From the NCBI GenBank assembly GCA_005801425.1, contig SYDY01000017.1, positions 1-38,417 of the forward strand: 38,417 nucleotides of DNA, written 5' to 3'. Source of the DNA: Bdellovibrionales bacterium. Its GTDB lineage: Bacteria > Myxococcota > XYA12-FULL-58-9 > SYDY01. Position 1 is the stretch's first letter. Each line of letters begins with the position of its first letter. Both the position numbers and the translations under genes were made by a program. Shown piece by piece: positions 16,176 through 27,038 of this stretch. Below the pieces are notes generated by a model. The model saw nothing but the letters and a program-made list of their open reading frames with translations, was not told the origin of the DNA and did not search any database.

Positions 16176-19100
16176 ATGGAAAAAGGGATCCGTTCTGCCG
16201 ACCGCATCGAAGCTTTTCTAGCTGCTGTTGATCTCTATGAGCCAACGCTTCTGGGTGAGCATGCCGATGCATTTCGCGTTTTTGCGCGTTTTATTTCGCA
16301 TACCATTGATGGTCGTTATCTTGATCGTCATCCCATTGAAGAATTGCTTCCCCATCTTGAACAATTGATGGCGGCGTCTGTGAGGGCAGCTCCTGCGAAT
16401 ATCATGGTGAAGCTTGATATTCACCCGAGTGGCAAAACAGGTGTTTTGATGACCTGCATGCCCGATTGTAATTTTATTTTTTCACTTGTGCGGTTGACGC
16501 TTGAAGAGCTGGGCATTCGTTATTTTCGATCGACCAACAGTGTGATCCCCATTCGGCGAACTAGCAGTGGTGATATTGATATTGTGGGTTTACAGGACTC
16601 ACAAAAAGAATCCTTTATTTGGATGGAAGTTGAGCACGACCAACTTGCCGAGCGTGCCGATGAGATCAAAAATCTTTTGCATGAGCGTCTTGGTGTGTTG
16701 AATGTTGTTGTCTCTGATTATTCTGAGATCCGGCTTCATGTAGAGCGTTTGGCTCGTCGTTTTGCTGAGCTTGCCAATCAGCGCCCTGATCATCGTCAGC
16801 TTCTTGAAGACAACGCACGATTTCTGCGTTGGATGCTTAATGATCACTTTGTGTTTATGGGCACAGAGCATATTATTACGACGGCCCACAAATCTTTGGT
16901 GATCCCAGGTTTGGGCAAGGGAAAATTCAGAGGCGTCAACGGTATTCAGATCTATAAAGCCGACCAGGCGGTGTTGGAATTGGAAGGGATCTCGCCTTTT
17001 TTGTGGATCCGAAAAACGGCCGCCATGTCGTGGATGTATCGGGCAGGACAATGTGATCATGTTCTCGTCCAAAATTTTGATGAAGAAGGTAAACCGGCTG
17101 GCATTGTGGTGCTTGATGGCTTGTTTAGTTTTCAAGCCCTCGCTGAATCTCGTACCGATACACCTCTTCTTGATCGTGTGGTGAGTGAGCTTTATGCGCG
17201 ACTCAAAGCGACCAAAGGATCACATCGGTATCGTTTGATCCGCAATGCATTTAATTCTTTGCCGCTTGAATATTTGTTTAGTTTACAAGTGGAAGACATC
17301 GTACGTTTGGTTGAGCAGGTCATGGAGGTGGATGCACAGCAACGCATTCAGATTCATATGACCGTAGATGCCGATCAGCATACAGTACTTGTTTTTGTGG
17401 CCTTACCTAGATCGCATTATAGTGACGAATTGCGTGCTGATATTCGCAAGTTGGTGAAGCATCGCTTCAAGGCCAAAGATATCGATGATGGTGTTTACGC
17501 GGGAAATGCAGGATCGGTAACATTTCATTATTTTTTGACGGGAATAAGCGACCTCAGTGTGACCGATCAAGAAATATTGCAGCGTGATATCGAACAATCG
17601 GCCATCCCATGGGGCGATCGCCTTTTGCTTGCTTTGCAGGAACAGTATCCGCGTGATCAGGCCCGCGAACGTCATAATTTGTACAGCGAGGCTTTTTCGC
17701 CGCAGTACCGTGAAACCACGTCGGTGCACCGTGCTGTTTCCGATATCAATATTCTTGAAGAGATTGATGATGATGCGGGTTTTGATTGCGATGTTTATCA
17801 AGAGAAAGACGATAAACGTCCTGGGATCACCCGACTCCGTATGTTTGGAAAACGAAAATTGTATCTCTCTGACATGCTTCCTATTCTTGATAATTTGGGA
17901 TTGATTGTCATCGACCAATTCCCTACGTCCATTCATATTCCTGGTCACGCAGAATACAATATTGCCACGTTCCGCATTGGCGGCGTACAAAATATGAAAA
18001 TTGATCTCAACTCACGCCGCAATCGATTGAAAGAAGGCATTCGTGCGGTTGTGATTGGTGCGATGTCCAATGAGCCGCTCAACCGTTTGCTTTTGCGTGC
18101 AGACATTCCTTGGACCTACACGGCGTTGATGCGTGCCTATCAGCACTACGCAAGACAATTGGGTTTGCCCTTTGCACAGGCGGTGGTTGATGAAGCTTTG
18201 CTCTCCCATGGCAATATTGTGCATGCTCTGACCGAATTTTTTCGTGCTAAATTCGATCCTGAACTTGCCGATGGTGATGGGCAAACGGTATCGCCACAGC
18301 GCCTTGAATGGATGGATCGAAGTCGTGGGTCGCTCAATACGTTGCTTGAGGGGATTGAAGATCTTACGAGTGATCAGATCCTGCGTACTATTTTTAATTT
18401 GGTAGATGCAACCATCCGGACCAATTTTTACGCACGATCGCCCCTTGAAACCTATCACATTGTTCTTAAATTCGATCCCTCCAAAATTACGCGTATGCCG
18501 GATCCACGCCCGTTTCGTGAGATCTATGTGCATCACCCGAAAATGGCGGGTTTGCACTTGCGTTGTGGCCCTGTAGCGCGCGGTGGTTTGCGGTGGTCTG
18601 ATCGAAAACTCGATTTTCGTACCGAAGTTTTAGGGTTGATGGCGACGCAAGATCTTAAAAACGTCATGATCGTTCCGAGAGGCGCCAAAGGCGGGTTTGT
18701 ACTTTTGTCTCCACCGTCTGATCCTGCTGAATCACGAGCGGCAGGTGACGAGGCGTACAAAATTTTTGTGCGTGCGTTGCTTGATGTTACGGATAATCTT
18801 GTGGATGGAAAACCTGTGGGGCATGATCGTGTGATCTGCCACGAGGGTCCCGATCCTTATTTGGTGGTTGCTGCCGACAAAGGCACTGCACATCAAAGTG
18901 ATAACGCCAACAAAATCGCGGTTGATCGAGGTTTTTGGCTTGATGATGCGTTCGCGTCGGGCAGCTCTACGGGTTACGATCATAAAGTAGAAGGGATCAC
19001 GGCCAAAGGGGGCTGGGAGTGTGTCAAACGCCATTTTCGCGAGATGGGTGTTGATCCTGAAAAAGAAAAAATCCGTGTTGTGGGCATTGGCGATATGAGC

Positions 19101-20939
19101 GGGGACGTGTTTGGCAACGGGTTGTTGCGAAGCAAAACGATGCTGATGATTGCCGCATTTGATCATCGCCATATTTTCATCGATCCCGAACCCGATCCTG
19201 ATATCAGTTATGCAGCACGTGCGACGTTGTTTAAGGTACCACGCAGCAGTTGGATGGATTACCCGAAAGAAGCCCTGGGGCAAGGTGCGGGCATTTATCC
19301 ACGCGGTGCAAAGGCGATTGCATTGTCGCCTCAAGCCCGCAAGGCACTTGGGATCGTAAGTGATGCATCGCTCAGTGGCCCTGAACTTGTGAAGCTTATT
19401 CTTGCTGCACCGGTTGATTTGCTATGGAATGGCGGTATTGGCACATACATCCGCGCCAGTACGGAAACCAACAACGACGTCGGCGATCCTGGCACCGATT
19501 TGGTTCGTGTTGTCGCCACCGATGTGCGTGCGAAAGTCATTGGGGAGGGGGGTAATCTTGGCATTACGCAATTGGGACGTATTGAACTTGCGCAACGTGG
19601 TGTTCGACTTAACACCGATGCATTGGATAATTCCGCAGGGGTTGATCTTTCTGATCACGAAGTGAATTTGAAGATCCTCTTCAAAGTGGCAGAAAATACG
19701 GGAAAACTCACGCGTGATGCGCGCAATCTGTTGTTGGAAGAAATCCGCGAAACCGTGGATGCGATGACACTCAATAACAACTGGGTTCAAAGCCGCATGG
19801 TCTCGCTTGACCAAATACGATCTCAGCGAGATTTACCTCGGTTTAGTCGGGCCCTTGATGTACTTGAAGAGCGTGTTCCATTTCGACGAAAATTATTGCA
19901 ATTGCCAAGTACCAGTGCACTGAAGCAACGTGCAGAGCACGGTTTTGGATTGGTGCGTCCTGAGATTTCTGTATTGTGTGCCAACGCGAAGATGGATTTA
20001 AAGCAGCAATTGGTTGCATCCAAAGTGTTTCCGCCAGAACGCATCCAGGACGATCTCATCGCCTATTTTCCGAAACAGGTGGTGGAACAATTTCGTCATG
20101 AAATTTTAACGCATCCCTTGGCAGAAGATATTGCATTGACCATGCTTACCAATCGCATCATCGCTGATTGTGGTGCGGCTTGGATTGCTGAAACCACAGC
20201 GATGACCGGACGGACCACTCCCGATGTTTTGGAGGCTTACTTTAAAGCCACCGATCTTCTTGGGGCAAAATCGATCAAGCAACATATTGATGAAGTACAA
20301 TTGCAGTTAAGCGCCGAAGCCGAATATGCATTGCGATTGCAGGTCGAAGACGCCATTGCACAGGTTGCTGAATGGACGCTGATGAATGGTTCGGGTGTGA
20401 ACAGCAAATGTGAACGTGCGATCCAACTGGGTTTGGAGCATCCCGAAACATGGATGAAAACCAATCAGGAGCATGATGTTGAACGAAAGATCGAAACATG
20501 GATGACGCAATTTTTGGATCGTAGCATGGCACAGCGTTTGGCGGCCTATGGTGATATTCAAGAATTGCTTGATGCAGCCTGGTTGTCATCAGAGCTGGAT
20601 ATTGCGCTGGAGCTGTGTACTTCCGTGCTTACCAATGTAGGGCAACATACAGGTTTGCAGGCATACTTGCATGAAACGGTGCGTGGCACAGTGAGTGATC
20701 TTGATCGCCCCGCACAAATCTCTCTCAAACGCCGTTTGAGGCGTTATTTGCTTGAAATGGCATCCTATGAATTGTCTCACCAAGAGGCAGGTGCATGGAA
20801 ACCAAGCAAGTCACTTGATGTTCTTCGGGCTGAAATGCTGGCCACGTTAGGCCATGCCGCTGATCATGATTTGGCATGTATGGTGGTGGTCGCCGATCGT
20901 GTGGAGCGACACGTGCGACGATTGCGGCATGCGGTTTAG
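16176..20939 (+). CDS. gdhB: NAD-dependent glutamate dehydrogenase, large (about 180 kDa) class
   Basis: Oxidises glutamate to 2-oxoglutarate and ammonia with NAD, a catabolic step that feeds the TCA cycle. The 1587 aa match the large class known from Streptomyces, Pseudomonas and Caulobacter. The long N-terminal half holds ACT-like regulatory regions. The catalytic core starts near residue 795: GPVARGGLRWSDRKLDFR, then NVMIVPRGAKGGF with the active-site lysine near 837, ICHEGPDPYLVVAADKGTA, and the NAD-binding VGIGDMSGDVFGNG near 968. KVIGEGGNLGITQLGRIE follows. The large C-terminal domain is present and the frame is intact. The ATG at 16176 begins 45 nt after alaS, so the two may share a transcript. 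The gene symbol is the one used in Pseudomonas and is only a label here. Confidence 0.96.
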   Translation: MEKGIRSADRIEAFLAAVDLYEPTLLGEHADAFRVFARFISHTIDGRYLDRHPIEELLPHLEQLMAASVRAAPANIMVKLDIHPSGKTGVLMTCMPDCNFIFSLVRLTLEELGIRYFRSTNSVIPIRRTSSGDIDIVGLQDSQKESFIWMEVEHDQLAERADEIKNLLHERLGVLNVVVSDYSEIRLHVERLARRFAELANQRPDHRQLLEDNARFLRWMLNDHFVFMGTEHIITTAHKSLVIPGLGKGKFRGVNGIQIYKADQAVLELEGISPFLWIRKTAAMSWMYRAGQCDHVLVQNFDEEGKPAGIVVLDGLFSFQALAESRTDTPLLDRVVSELYARLKATKGSHRYRLIRNAFNSLPLEYLFSLQVEDIVRLVEQVMEVDAQQRIQIHMTVDADQHTVLVFVALPRSHYSDELRADIRKLVKHRFKAKDIDDGVYAGNAGSVTFHYFLTGISDLSVTDQEILQRDIEQSAIPWGDRLLLALQEQYPRDQARERHNLYSEAFSPQYRETTSVHRAVSDINILEEIDDDAGFDCDVYQEKDDKRPGITRLRMFGKRKLYLSDMLPILDNLGLIVIDQFPTSIHIPGHAEYNIATFRIGGVQNMKIDLNSRRNRLKEGIRAVVIGAMSNEPLNRLLLRADIPWTYTALMRAYQHYARQLGLPFAQAVVDEALLSHGNIVHALTEFFRAKFDPELADGDGQTVSPQRLEWMDRSRGSLNTLLEGIEDLTSDQILRTIFNLVDATIRTNFYARSPLETYHIVLKFDPSKITRMPDPRPFREIYVHHPKMAGLHLRCGPVARGGLRWSDRKLDFRTEVLGLMATQDLKNVMIVPRGAKGGFVLLSPPSDPAESRAAGDEAYKIFVRALLDVTDNLVDGKPVGHDRVICHEGPDPYLVVAADKGTAHQSDNANKIAVDRGFWLDDAFASGSSTGYDHKVEGITAKGGWECVKRHFREMGVDPEKEKIRVVGIGDMSGDVFGNGLLRSKTMLMIAAFDHRHIFIDPEPDPDISYAARATLFKVPRSSWMDYPKEALGQGAGIYPRGAKAIALSPQARKALGIVSDASLSGPELVKLILAAPVDLLWNGGIGTYIRASTETNNDVGDPGTDLVRVVATDVRAKVIGEGGNLGITQLGRIELAQRGVRLNTDALDNSAGVDLSDHEVNLKILFKVAENTGKLTRDARNLLLEEIRETVDAMTLNNNWVQSRMVSLDQIRSQRDLPRFSRALDVLEERVPFRRKLLQLPSTSALKQRAEHGFGLVRPEISVLCANAKMDLKQQLVASKVFPPERIQDDLIAYFPKQVVEQFRHEILTHPLAEDIALTMLTNRIIADCGAAWIAETTAMTGRTTPDVLEAYFKATDLLGAKSIKQHIDEVQLQLSAEAEYALRLQVEDAIAQVAEWTLMNGSGVNSKCERAIQLGLEHPETWMKTNQEHDVERKIETWMTQFLDRSMAQRLAAYGDIQELLDAAWLSSELDIALELCTSVLTNVGQHTGLQAYLHETVRGTVSDLDRPAQISLKRRLRRYLLEMASYELSHQEAGAWKPSKSLDVLRAEMLATLGHAADHDLACMVVVADRVERHVRRLRHAV

Positions 20940-20975
20940 TCAGGGCCATCGCATCTACATTTTAAAGTATTTGCC

Positions 20976-21151
20976 TGTCTCGCCATCCGTGTGCAGTGTC
21001 CTCCCGCATCCACAAAAGCCACGTGACGCGTATGATGTTTGGGATTTGATTGTCTTTTTTGACCGCGTCACAACGCTTTCAAGTAATTCAAACAACCGTG
21101 CGCGTCACGTGGCTTTTGTGGAAGGCGGGAGGAAACTGCACACGCAATGCC
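20976..21151. repeat. Inverted repeat, copy 2
   Basis: The left arm (20976-21030) begins TGTCTCGCCA and ends GTGACGCG. The right arm (21101-21151) is its imperfect reverse complement, almost exact over the inner CGCGTCACGTGGCTTTTGTG and diverged at the outer end. The middle of the arm (CCTCCCGC) differs from copies 1 and 3 but is shared by both arms. Between them, CGCGTCACAACGCTTT (21064-21079) matches the start of arm B in copy 1. It sits between two convergent genes. Confidence 0.85.
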
Positions 21152-21219
21152 GAAAGAACGATAATCGATTCAATTTTCATGATGAATGCGCATCTTGCTC
21201 GATGTGCGACCGCGTAAGG

Positions 21220-21504
21220 TCAGTCAATCACCCGAAATGTACGAAACTCCAGGGTTGCTCGGTCCCATCTCGCGGCAACGTCGTCAACCTTTGCCTCTGG
21301 TGGTCCGTGGCGACACCATTTCATGAGCTCTTCAAGTGCATGGGCTGAACCTTCGGCGACGATTTCAACGGCGCCTTCCGGAAGGTTTCGAACCCATCCC
21401 ATAAGACTTAATCTTTGTGCCATCTCAAGGGTCGAGGCGCGGTAGAACACACCCTGCACTTTTCCCGTTACGATCAGGTTGATGCGCTGGTGATTGTCGT
21501 TCAT
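21220..21504 (-). CDS. acyP: Acylphosphatase
   Basis: A small cytoplasmic enzyme that hydrolyses acyl-phosphate bonds such as carbamoyl or acetyl phosphate. The 94 aa match the family length. The phosphate-binding loop GKVQGVFYR contains catalytic Arg22, and Asn40 follows in [17 protein letters not shown]. The gene starts 9 nt after the stop of ligA on the same strand, so it is probably cotranscribed with it. No clear ribosome site is visible at the ATG. Copy 2 of the repeat lies just beyond its stop. Confidence 0.95.
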   Translation of the reverse strand: MNDNHQRINLIVTGKVQGVFYRASTLEMAQRLSLMGWVRNLPEGAVEIVAEGSAHALEELMKWCRHGPPEAKVDDVAARWDRATLEFRTFRVID

Positions 21505-21513
21505 GATTTTGCA

Positions 21514-23562
<2,049 letters not shown>

Positions 23563-23582
23563 TCATGACCATGAATAGAACG

Positions 23583-23764
23583 CTAGGGCGTGTCATCATT
23601 TACCAACGCAGCGTCATTTGAGGCTATTTTTGGGCCTCACGAGGAGTGTGGAGCCGCGCAGCGGCGACGGAAATGACACCTTTATATATTGAGCGCCGAG
23701 CGACAACGTGAGGCGAAAAAAGAGACCAAATGGTGCGTGTTGGCTAAATGATGATATGCCCTAG
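23583..23764. mobile_element. MITE-like element, probably IS5-type
   Basis: An element of about 180 nt with imperfect terminal inverted repeats: left GGGCGTGTCATCATTTACC, right (reversed) GGGCATATCATCATTTAGCC. Both ends are bordered by CTAG (23583-23586 and 23761-23764), which fits a YTAR target duplication of the kind made by IS5-group elements. Inside there are smaller inverted pairs (GTCATTT/AAATGAC) and no open frame. The right end is one base from the stop codon of the glycosyltransferase gene. The IS5 link is an inference from the target and end sequence. Confidence 0.65.
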
Positions 23765-23765
23765 A

Positions 23766-25742
23766 TCAATCGTTGGTTCCCATGACCAACGATTTTAGAA
23801 GTGGCTGAAAGCGTTTATTAAAAGCATCTGCATTGCATAGCGTGTCACGTGTGCGTTCAGGCAGTTCTCGTTTTTCACGCTTGATGCGCTCGGGATCGTG
23901 TGCAAGTGCTACAGCTTTGGCGATATATTCTTGTCGCGTGTTGGCGATCAGATCTTCGGAACCGACCGCTGTCAGTAGGCTTGCCCCAACATTGGCAGCA
24001 TGCCGTTCATCGAAGCGGCATGTGACCGATGGAACACCTCGGCTTAAAGCGTCAACGGTTGTTGTGGTGCCGTTGTATGGATAGCTATCAAGGGCGATAT
24101 CGATATCATCATAGCCTTCCCATACCTTGGACCCATCGGGCGCGGGGGGAACAATCTGAATACGATCTTTCGGGATCCCCACGCGATCGGCCATGGCAAA
24201 GACGGCTTCTATATTCAGATGTGGATACCGAAGTGCCAAGCGCGCATTGGGGCATTCATCAAGAATTTTTTTCCAATCCTCAAAGATACCCTGATGCAGT
24301 TTGGTGGGATTCCCATAATAGCCAAACGTCACGAACCCGTTTTTTACACAGGGTGGTTCTTTGGCGGGTGGGGGAGCTTTGGGCAGCGCGTAAGAGAGGA
24401 AGGGGCCTTTGGGGACACGCACGATCTCTTCTGTTGATAACGCTTCAGATCCCGGTGGATCGGTGGTTGGATCCACAATGCGAATCATTTTGCTCTCTTG
24501 GGTACCTTGTAAGCCCGATGTGCTGGGATACCCAACATAGGTGATCCGTACGGGGGCGACGGGGGCAGCGATAAGTTCGGGATGTCCGGCACCCGTAAGG
24601 CCTTCAAGATCGATTACAGCATGAAAGCCCTGCGATGCAATTTTTTGTGCATCACGCATATCATCGCCTGAAAGATTTTTACCAATATCAACTATCGTGA
24701 CATCGGCCCATTCTTTGAGTTCCGATAGCCAGGGTTGAGAAAAACGCGCAACGACGGTGTTGGCTGTGGGATTGGATAGGAGCACACAGATCCGAGGCCG
24801 TTCTCCTGCACGGCATAAGGCGGGGGTGGTGATGCCTTGTGCGGATATTCTTTGAGAAGCAAGGTTTGCCCATTGGTGGTGCACCTCGTGTAGAGCTTCC
24901 GGTGTGACATTGGGCGATGAGATCGAAAGAAAACACAGTTGCCGCATGGCCTTTTCTTTGGCCATTGCACCGAGATCGTATTTTTCAGCGATTGCGATGG
25001 CGCCTTTGATCGTAGCAAGACAAAGATCCTGATCCATGGATTTTTGGGCTGATGCAGAAATAGCAATGAGTGCGTTGTATTGAAACGAGGGTTGTTTGAG
25101 CATTTCTTGAAATTCGTTCGGCGGAGTTCCCTTCACAACATGTTGGGTGATGTATTCCATATAATATGAATCAAGCGCGCCATACTTCGCTTGACGTGCA
25201 GAGCTGATCAACGTGGTGAGCGCCGGATACATGCTCGAATTTTCCTTGCACCCCATAAGTTGAAAGAGCGCTCCAGTAAGTGCATTAGGCAATCCACTGA
25301 CGTCCATTGGGTTATCAGTGAGAAGTTCGAGAACACGTGCGATATTTTTAGGACTTTTTGCCCAAGTGCGTACTTCTGCACCCGCTCCCATCTCTTTCGA
25401 AAGTTGGTTTTGGATACTTCGAGAAAGTGCTGTGAGGTCAATCGGATTGTTTCCTAAGCATGACCATTGCGTAGGATTTTGCATTGCGGGAGGTGGACTC
25501 AAAGCTGTTACAGCCTGCGGTGCCGTCGTTTGTGGTGGCGGTGGTAATGTGGCGAGTACTTGTTGGGCGGGTTGCGCAAACATCGGCATGGGGCCATCGG
25601 CGTGGGCCCTGAGCAGCGCACGCAATTGTTCCATTTGCTGATCTGCGTTGCCCCCATGGATTTCTTGTTGAAAATGCGATTGCATTTCTTCGGGAAGACG
25701 TTGGATGCAACGAAGAACGGATGGATCAATGCGAGGTGACAT
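23766..25742 (-). CDS. SPINDLY/OGT-like protein O-glycosyltransferase (GT41)
   Basis: The C-terminal half (about residues 325-650) matches family GT41, cytoplasmic enzymes that put GlcNAc or fucose on Ser/Thr. Visible are ITYVGYPSTSGL, FGYYGNPTKLHQGIFEDWKKIL with a lysine (about 481) at the position of the nucleotide-contacting Lys842 of human OGT, and DSYPYNGTTTTVDALSRG near 550-570. The GTTTT stretch is closer to SPINDLY O-fucosyltransferases (AGTTTT) than to OGT (GHTT). Residues 65-90 are a Pro/Ala linker. The N-terminal half is helical but shows no clear TPR consensus, which is unusual because TPRs normally present the substrate. The ATG at 25742 has a weak ribosome site. It starts 23 nt after ald and may be cotranscribed with it. 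Confidence 0.85.
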   Translation of the reverse strand: MSPRIDPSVLRCIQRLPEEMQSHFQQEIHGGNADQQMEQLRALLRAHADGPMPMFAQPAQQVLATLPPPPQTTAPQAVTALSPPPAMQNPTQWSCLGNNPIDLTALSRSIQNQLSKEMGAGAEVRTWAKSPKNIARVLELLTDNPMDVSGLPNALTGALFQLMGCKENSSMYPALTTLISSARQAKYGALDSYYMEYITQHVVKGTPPNEFQEMLKQPSFQYNALIAISASAQKSMDQDLCLATIKGAIAIAEKYDLGAMAKEKAMRQLCFLSISSPNVTPEALHEVHHQWANLASQRISAQGITTPALCRAGERPRICVLLSNPTANTVVARFSQPWLSELKEWADVTIVDIGKNLSGDDMRDAQKIASQGFHAVIDLEGLTGAGHPELIAAPVAPVRITYVGYPSTSGLQGTQESKMIRIVDPTTDPPGSEALSTEEIVRVPKGPFLSYALPKAPPPAKEPPCVKNGFVTFGYYGNPTKLHQGIFEDWKKILDECPNARLALRYPHLNIEAVFAMADRVGIPKDRIQIVPPAPDGSKVWEGYDDIDIALDSYPYNGTTTTVDALSRGVPSVTCRFDERHAANVGASLLTAVGSEDLIANTRQEYIAKAVALAHDPERIKREKRELPERTRDTLCNADAFNKRFQPLLKSLVMGTND

Positions 25743-25765
25743 TCACATATTGTAATCGAGTTATT

Positions 25766-26863
25766 TCACAGTGCAACGTATTCATACCCCAAATCGCGTG
25801 CGACCACGGGATGGCGCATTTTTCCCTGATAAACGTTGAGCCCTAAGAGCAGTGCCGAATTTTTTCGGCATGCTTCGACACCGTGTTGTGCAATGTGTTT
25901 TGCATACTCAAGGGTAGCGCTGTTGAGCGCGAGCGTTGAGGTGCGTGCTACGGCACCAGGCATGTTGGTCACGCCATAGTGAACCACGCCGTCGACCACG
26001 TAGGTTGGGTTTTCGTGGGTGGTGCCATGAATGGTTTCAACGCAGCCGCCTTGGTCCACTGCCACGTCAACAATCACCGAGCCTGCTTCCATTTGGGCTA
26101 CCATGTCGCGGGTCACCAAATGGGGTGCGCGGGCACCAGGGACGAGAACTGCGCCGATCAGAAGATCGCATCGACGAACGTTGCTGCGGATTGCGTCTGC
26201 GGTGGAGTAGATGAAGTTCGCGCGCGAACCAAAAATGTCTTCGAGGTATTCGAGACGTTTGAGTGATTTGTCGATGATGCTCACTTCTGCGCCCATGCCG
26301 ATGGCCACTTTGGCAGCCGATGTACCGACCACGCCGCCGCCTAAAATAGTGACACGTCCGCGGCGCACGCCTGGAACGCCGCCTAACAAGAGTCCTTTGC
26401 CGCCATGTCCGCATTCGAGTAGCGAGGCGCCGATTTGCACACTCATTTTACCAGCCACTTGGCTCATGGGTTGGAGCAAGGGCAGTGAGCCGTCGAGCAT
26501 TTGGATCGTTTCGTAGGCGATGGCGGTTACGTTTTTCTTGATTAACACAGGAACAAGACCGGGCACTGCGGCGAGATGCAGATAGGTGTACAAAATTTGA
26601 TTTTCTTGGATAAGATCGTATTCGCTTTCAACGGGTTCTTTGACCTTGATGATCATTTCGGCGCGTGTCCACACATCTTTGGCGGTTGGCAAAACGGTGG
26701 CACCCGATTTGATATATTCTGCATCGGAAAATCCACTTTTTTCACCGGCGCCCGCTTGAACAAACACGCTGTGTCCTAAGGCAACCAATTCACGTACGGA
26801 GCCGGGAACACAGGAGACGCGCCCTTCATGGAATTTAACTTCTGCTGGAATACCGATGATCAT
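25766..26863 (-). CDS. ald: Alanine dehydrogenase
   Basis: Interconverts alanine and pyruvate with NAD, linking amino-acid use to central carbon. The start at 26863 is supported by GGAGG eight bases upstream and the typical N-terminus MIIGIPAEVKFHEGRV; an open frame to 26962 is a chance extension. The product has 365 aa. Pyruvate-contact residues are visible: Arg15 (HEGRV), Lys75 (IIKVKEPVESEY) and His96 (YLHLAA). The Rossmann site is VTILGGGVVGTSAAK near 171-185, and NMPGAVARTST follows near the end. The gene is divergent from the TIGR02147 regulator across a palindrome-rich 175-nt region. Confidence 0.96.
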   Translation of the reverse strand: MIIGIPAEVKFHEGRVSCVPGSVRELVALGHSVFVQAGAGEKSGFSDAEYIKSGATVLPTAKDVWTRAEMIIKVKEPVESEYDLIQENQILYTYLHLAAVPGLVPVLIKKNVTAIAYETIQMLDGSLPLLQPMSQVAGKMSVQIGASLLECGHGGKGLLLGGVPGVRRGRVTILGGGVVGTSAAKVAIGMGAEVSIIDKSLKRLEYLEDIFGSRANFIYSTADAIRSNVRRCDLLIGAVLVPGARAPHLVTRDMVAQMEAGSVIVDVAVDQGGCVETIHGTTHENPTYVVDGVVHYGVTNMPGAVARTSTLALNSATLEYAKHIAQHGVEACRKNSALLLGLNVYQGKMRHPVVARDLGYEYVAL

Positions 26864-27038
26864 AGGAGAGCCTCCAAGTGTCGTAGCAGTGGGGGCGATC
26901 AATTTACCAAAGTCGGCCGACGGGTCAATGGGCGTAACTATGGGTACGTGTGCATGATGCAACCACGTGTATTCTTATAGAATACAGAATTGCTTGTAAC
27001 ATATTGAAATTACGTGTCTTTATAGGCAGCATACATGT
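26864..27038. promoter_or_regulatory. Divergent control region with palindromes
   Basis: Between ald and the TIGR02147 gene lie two perfect inverted repeats: TGCAT-G-ATGCA (26951-26961) and GTATTC-TTATA-GAATAC (26969-26985). ACGTGT occurs three times (from 26946, 26965 and 27013). Toward the operon, TTGTAA (26994-26999) and TTTATA (27019-27024) are a possible sigma-70 pair with a 19-nt gap; toward ald, TTGCAT and TAGTTA with a 16-nt gap are another. The 17-nt palindrome is the best operator candidate. No protein can be assigned to it from sequence. Confidence 0.5.

Noticed and set aside
20976-21151. Rho-independent terminator for the flanking convergent genes
   Set aside because: The arms are too long, there is no T-run after a stem, and related copies occur between divergent genes and upstream of a gene.
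26864-26962. 33-codon extension of alanine dehydrogenase
   Set aside because: The internal ATG has GGAGG at the right distance and the standard family N-terminus; the extension covers the control region.
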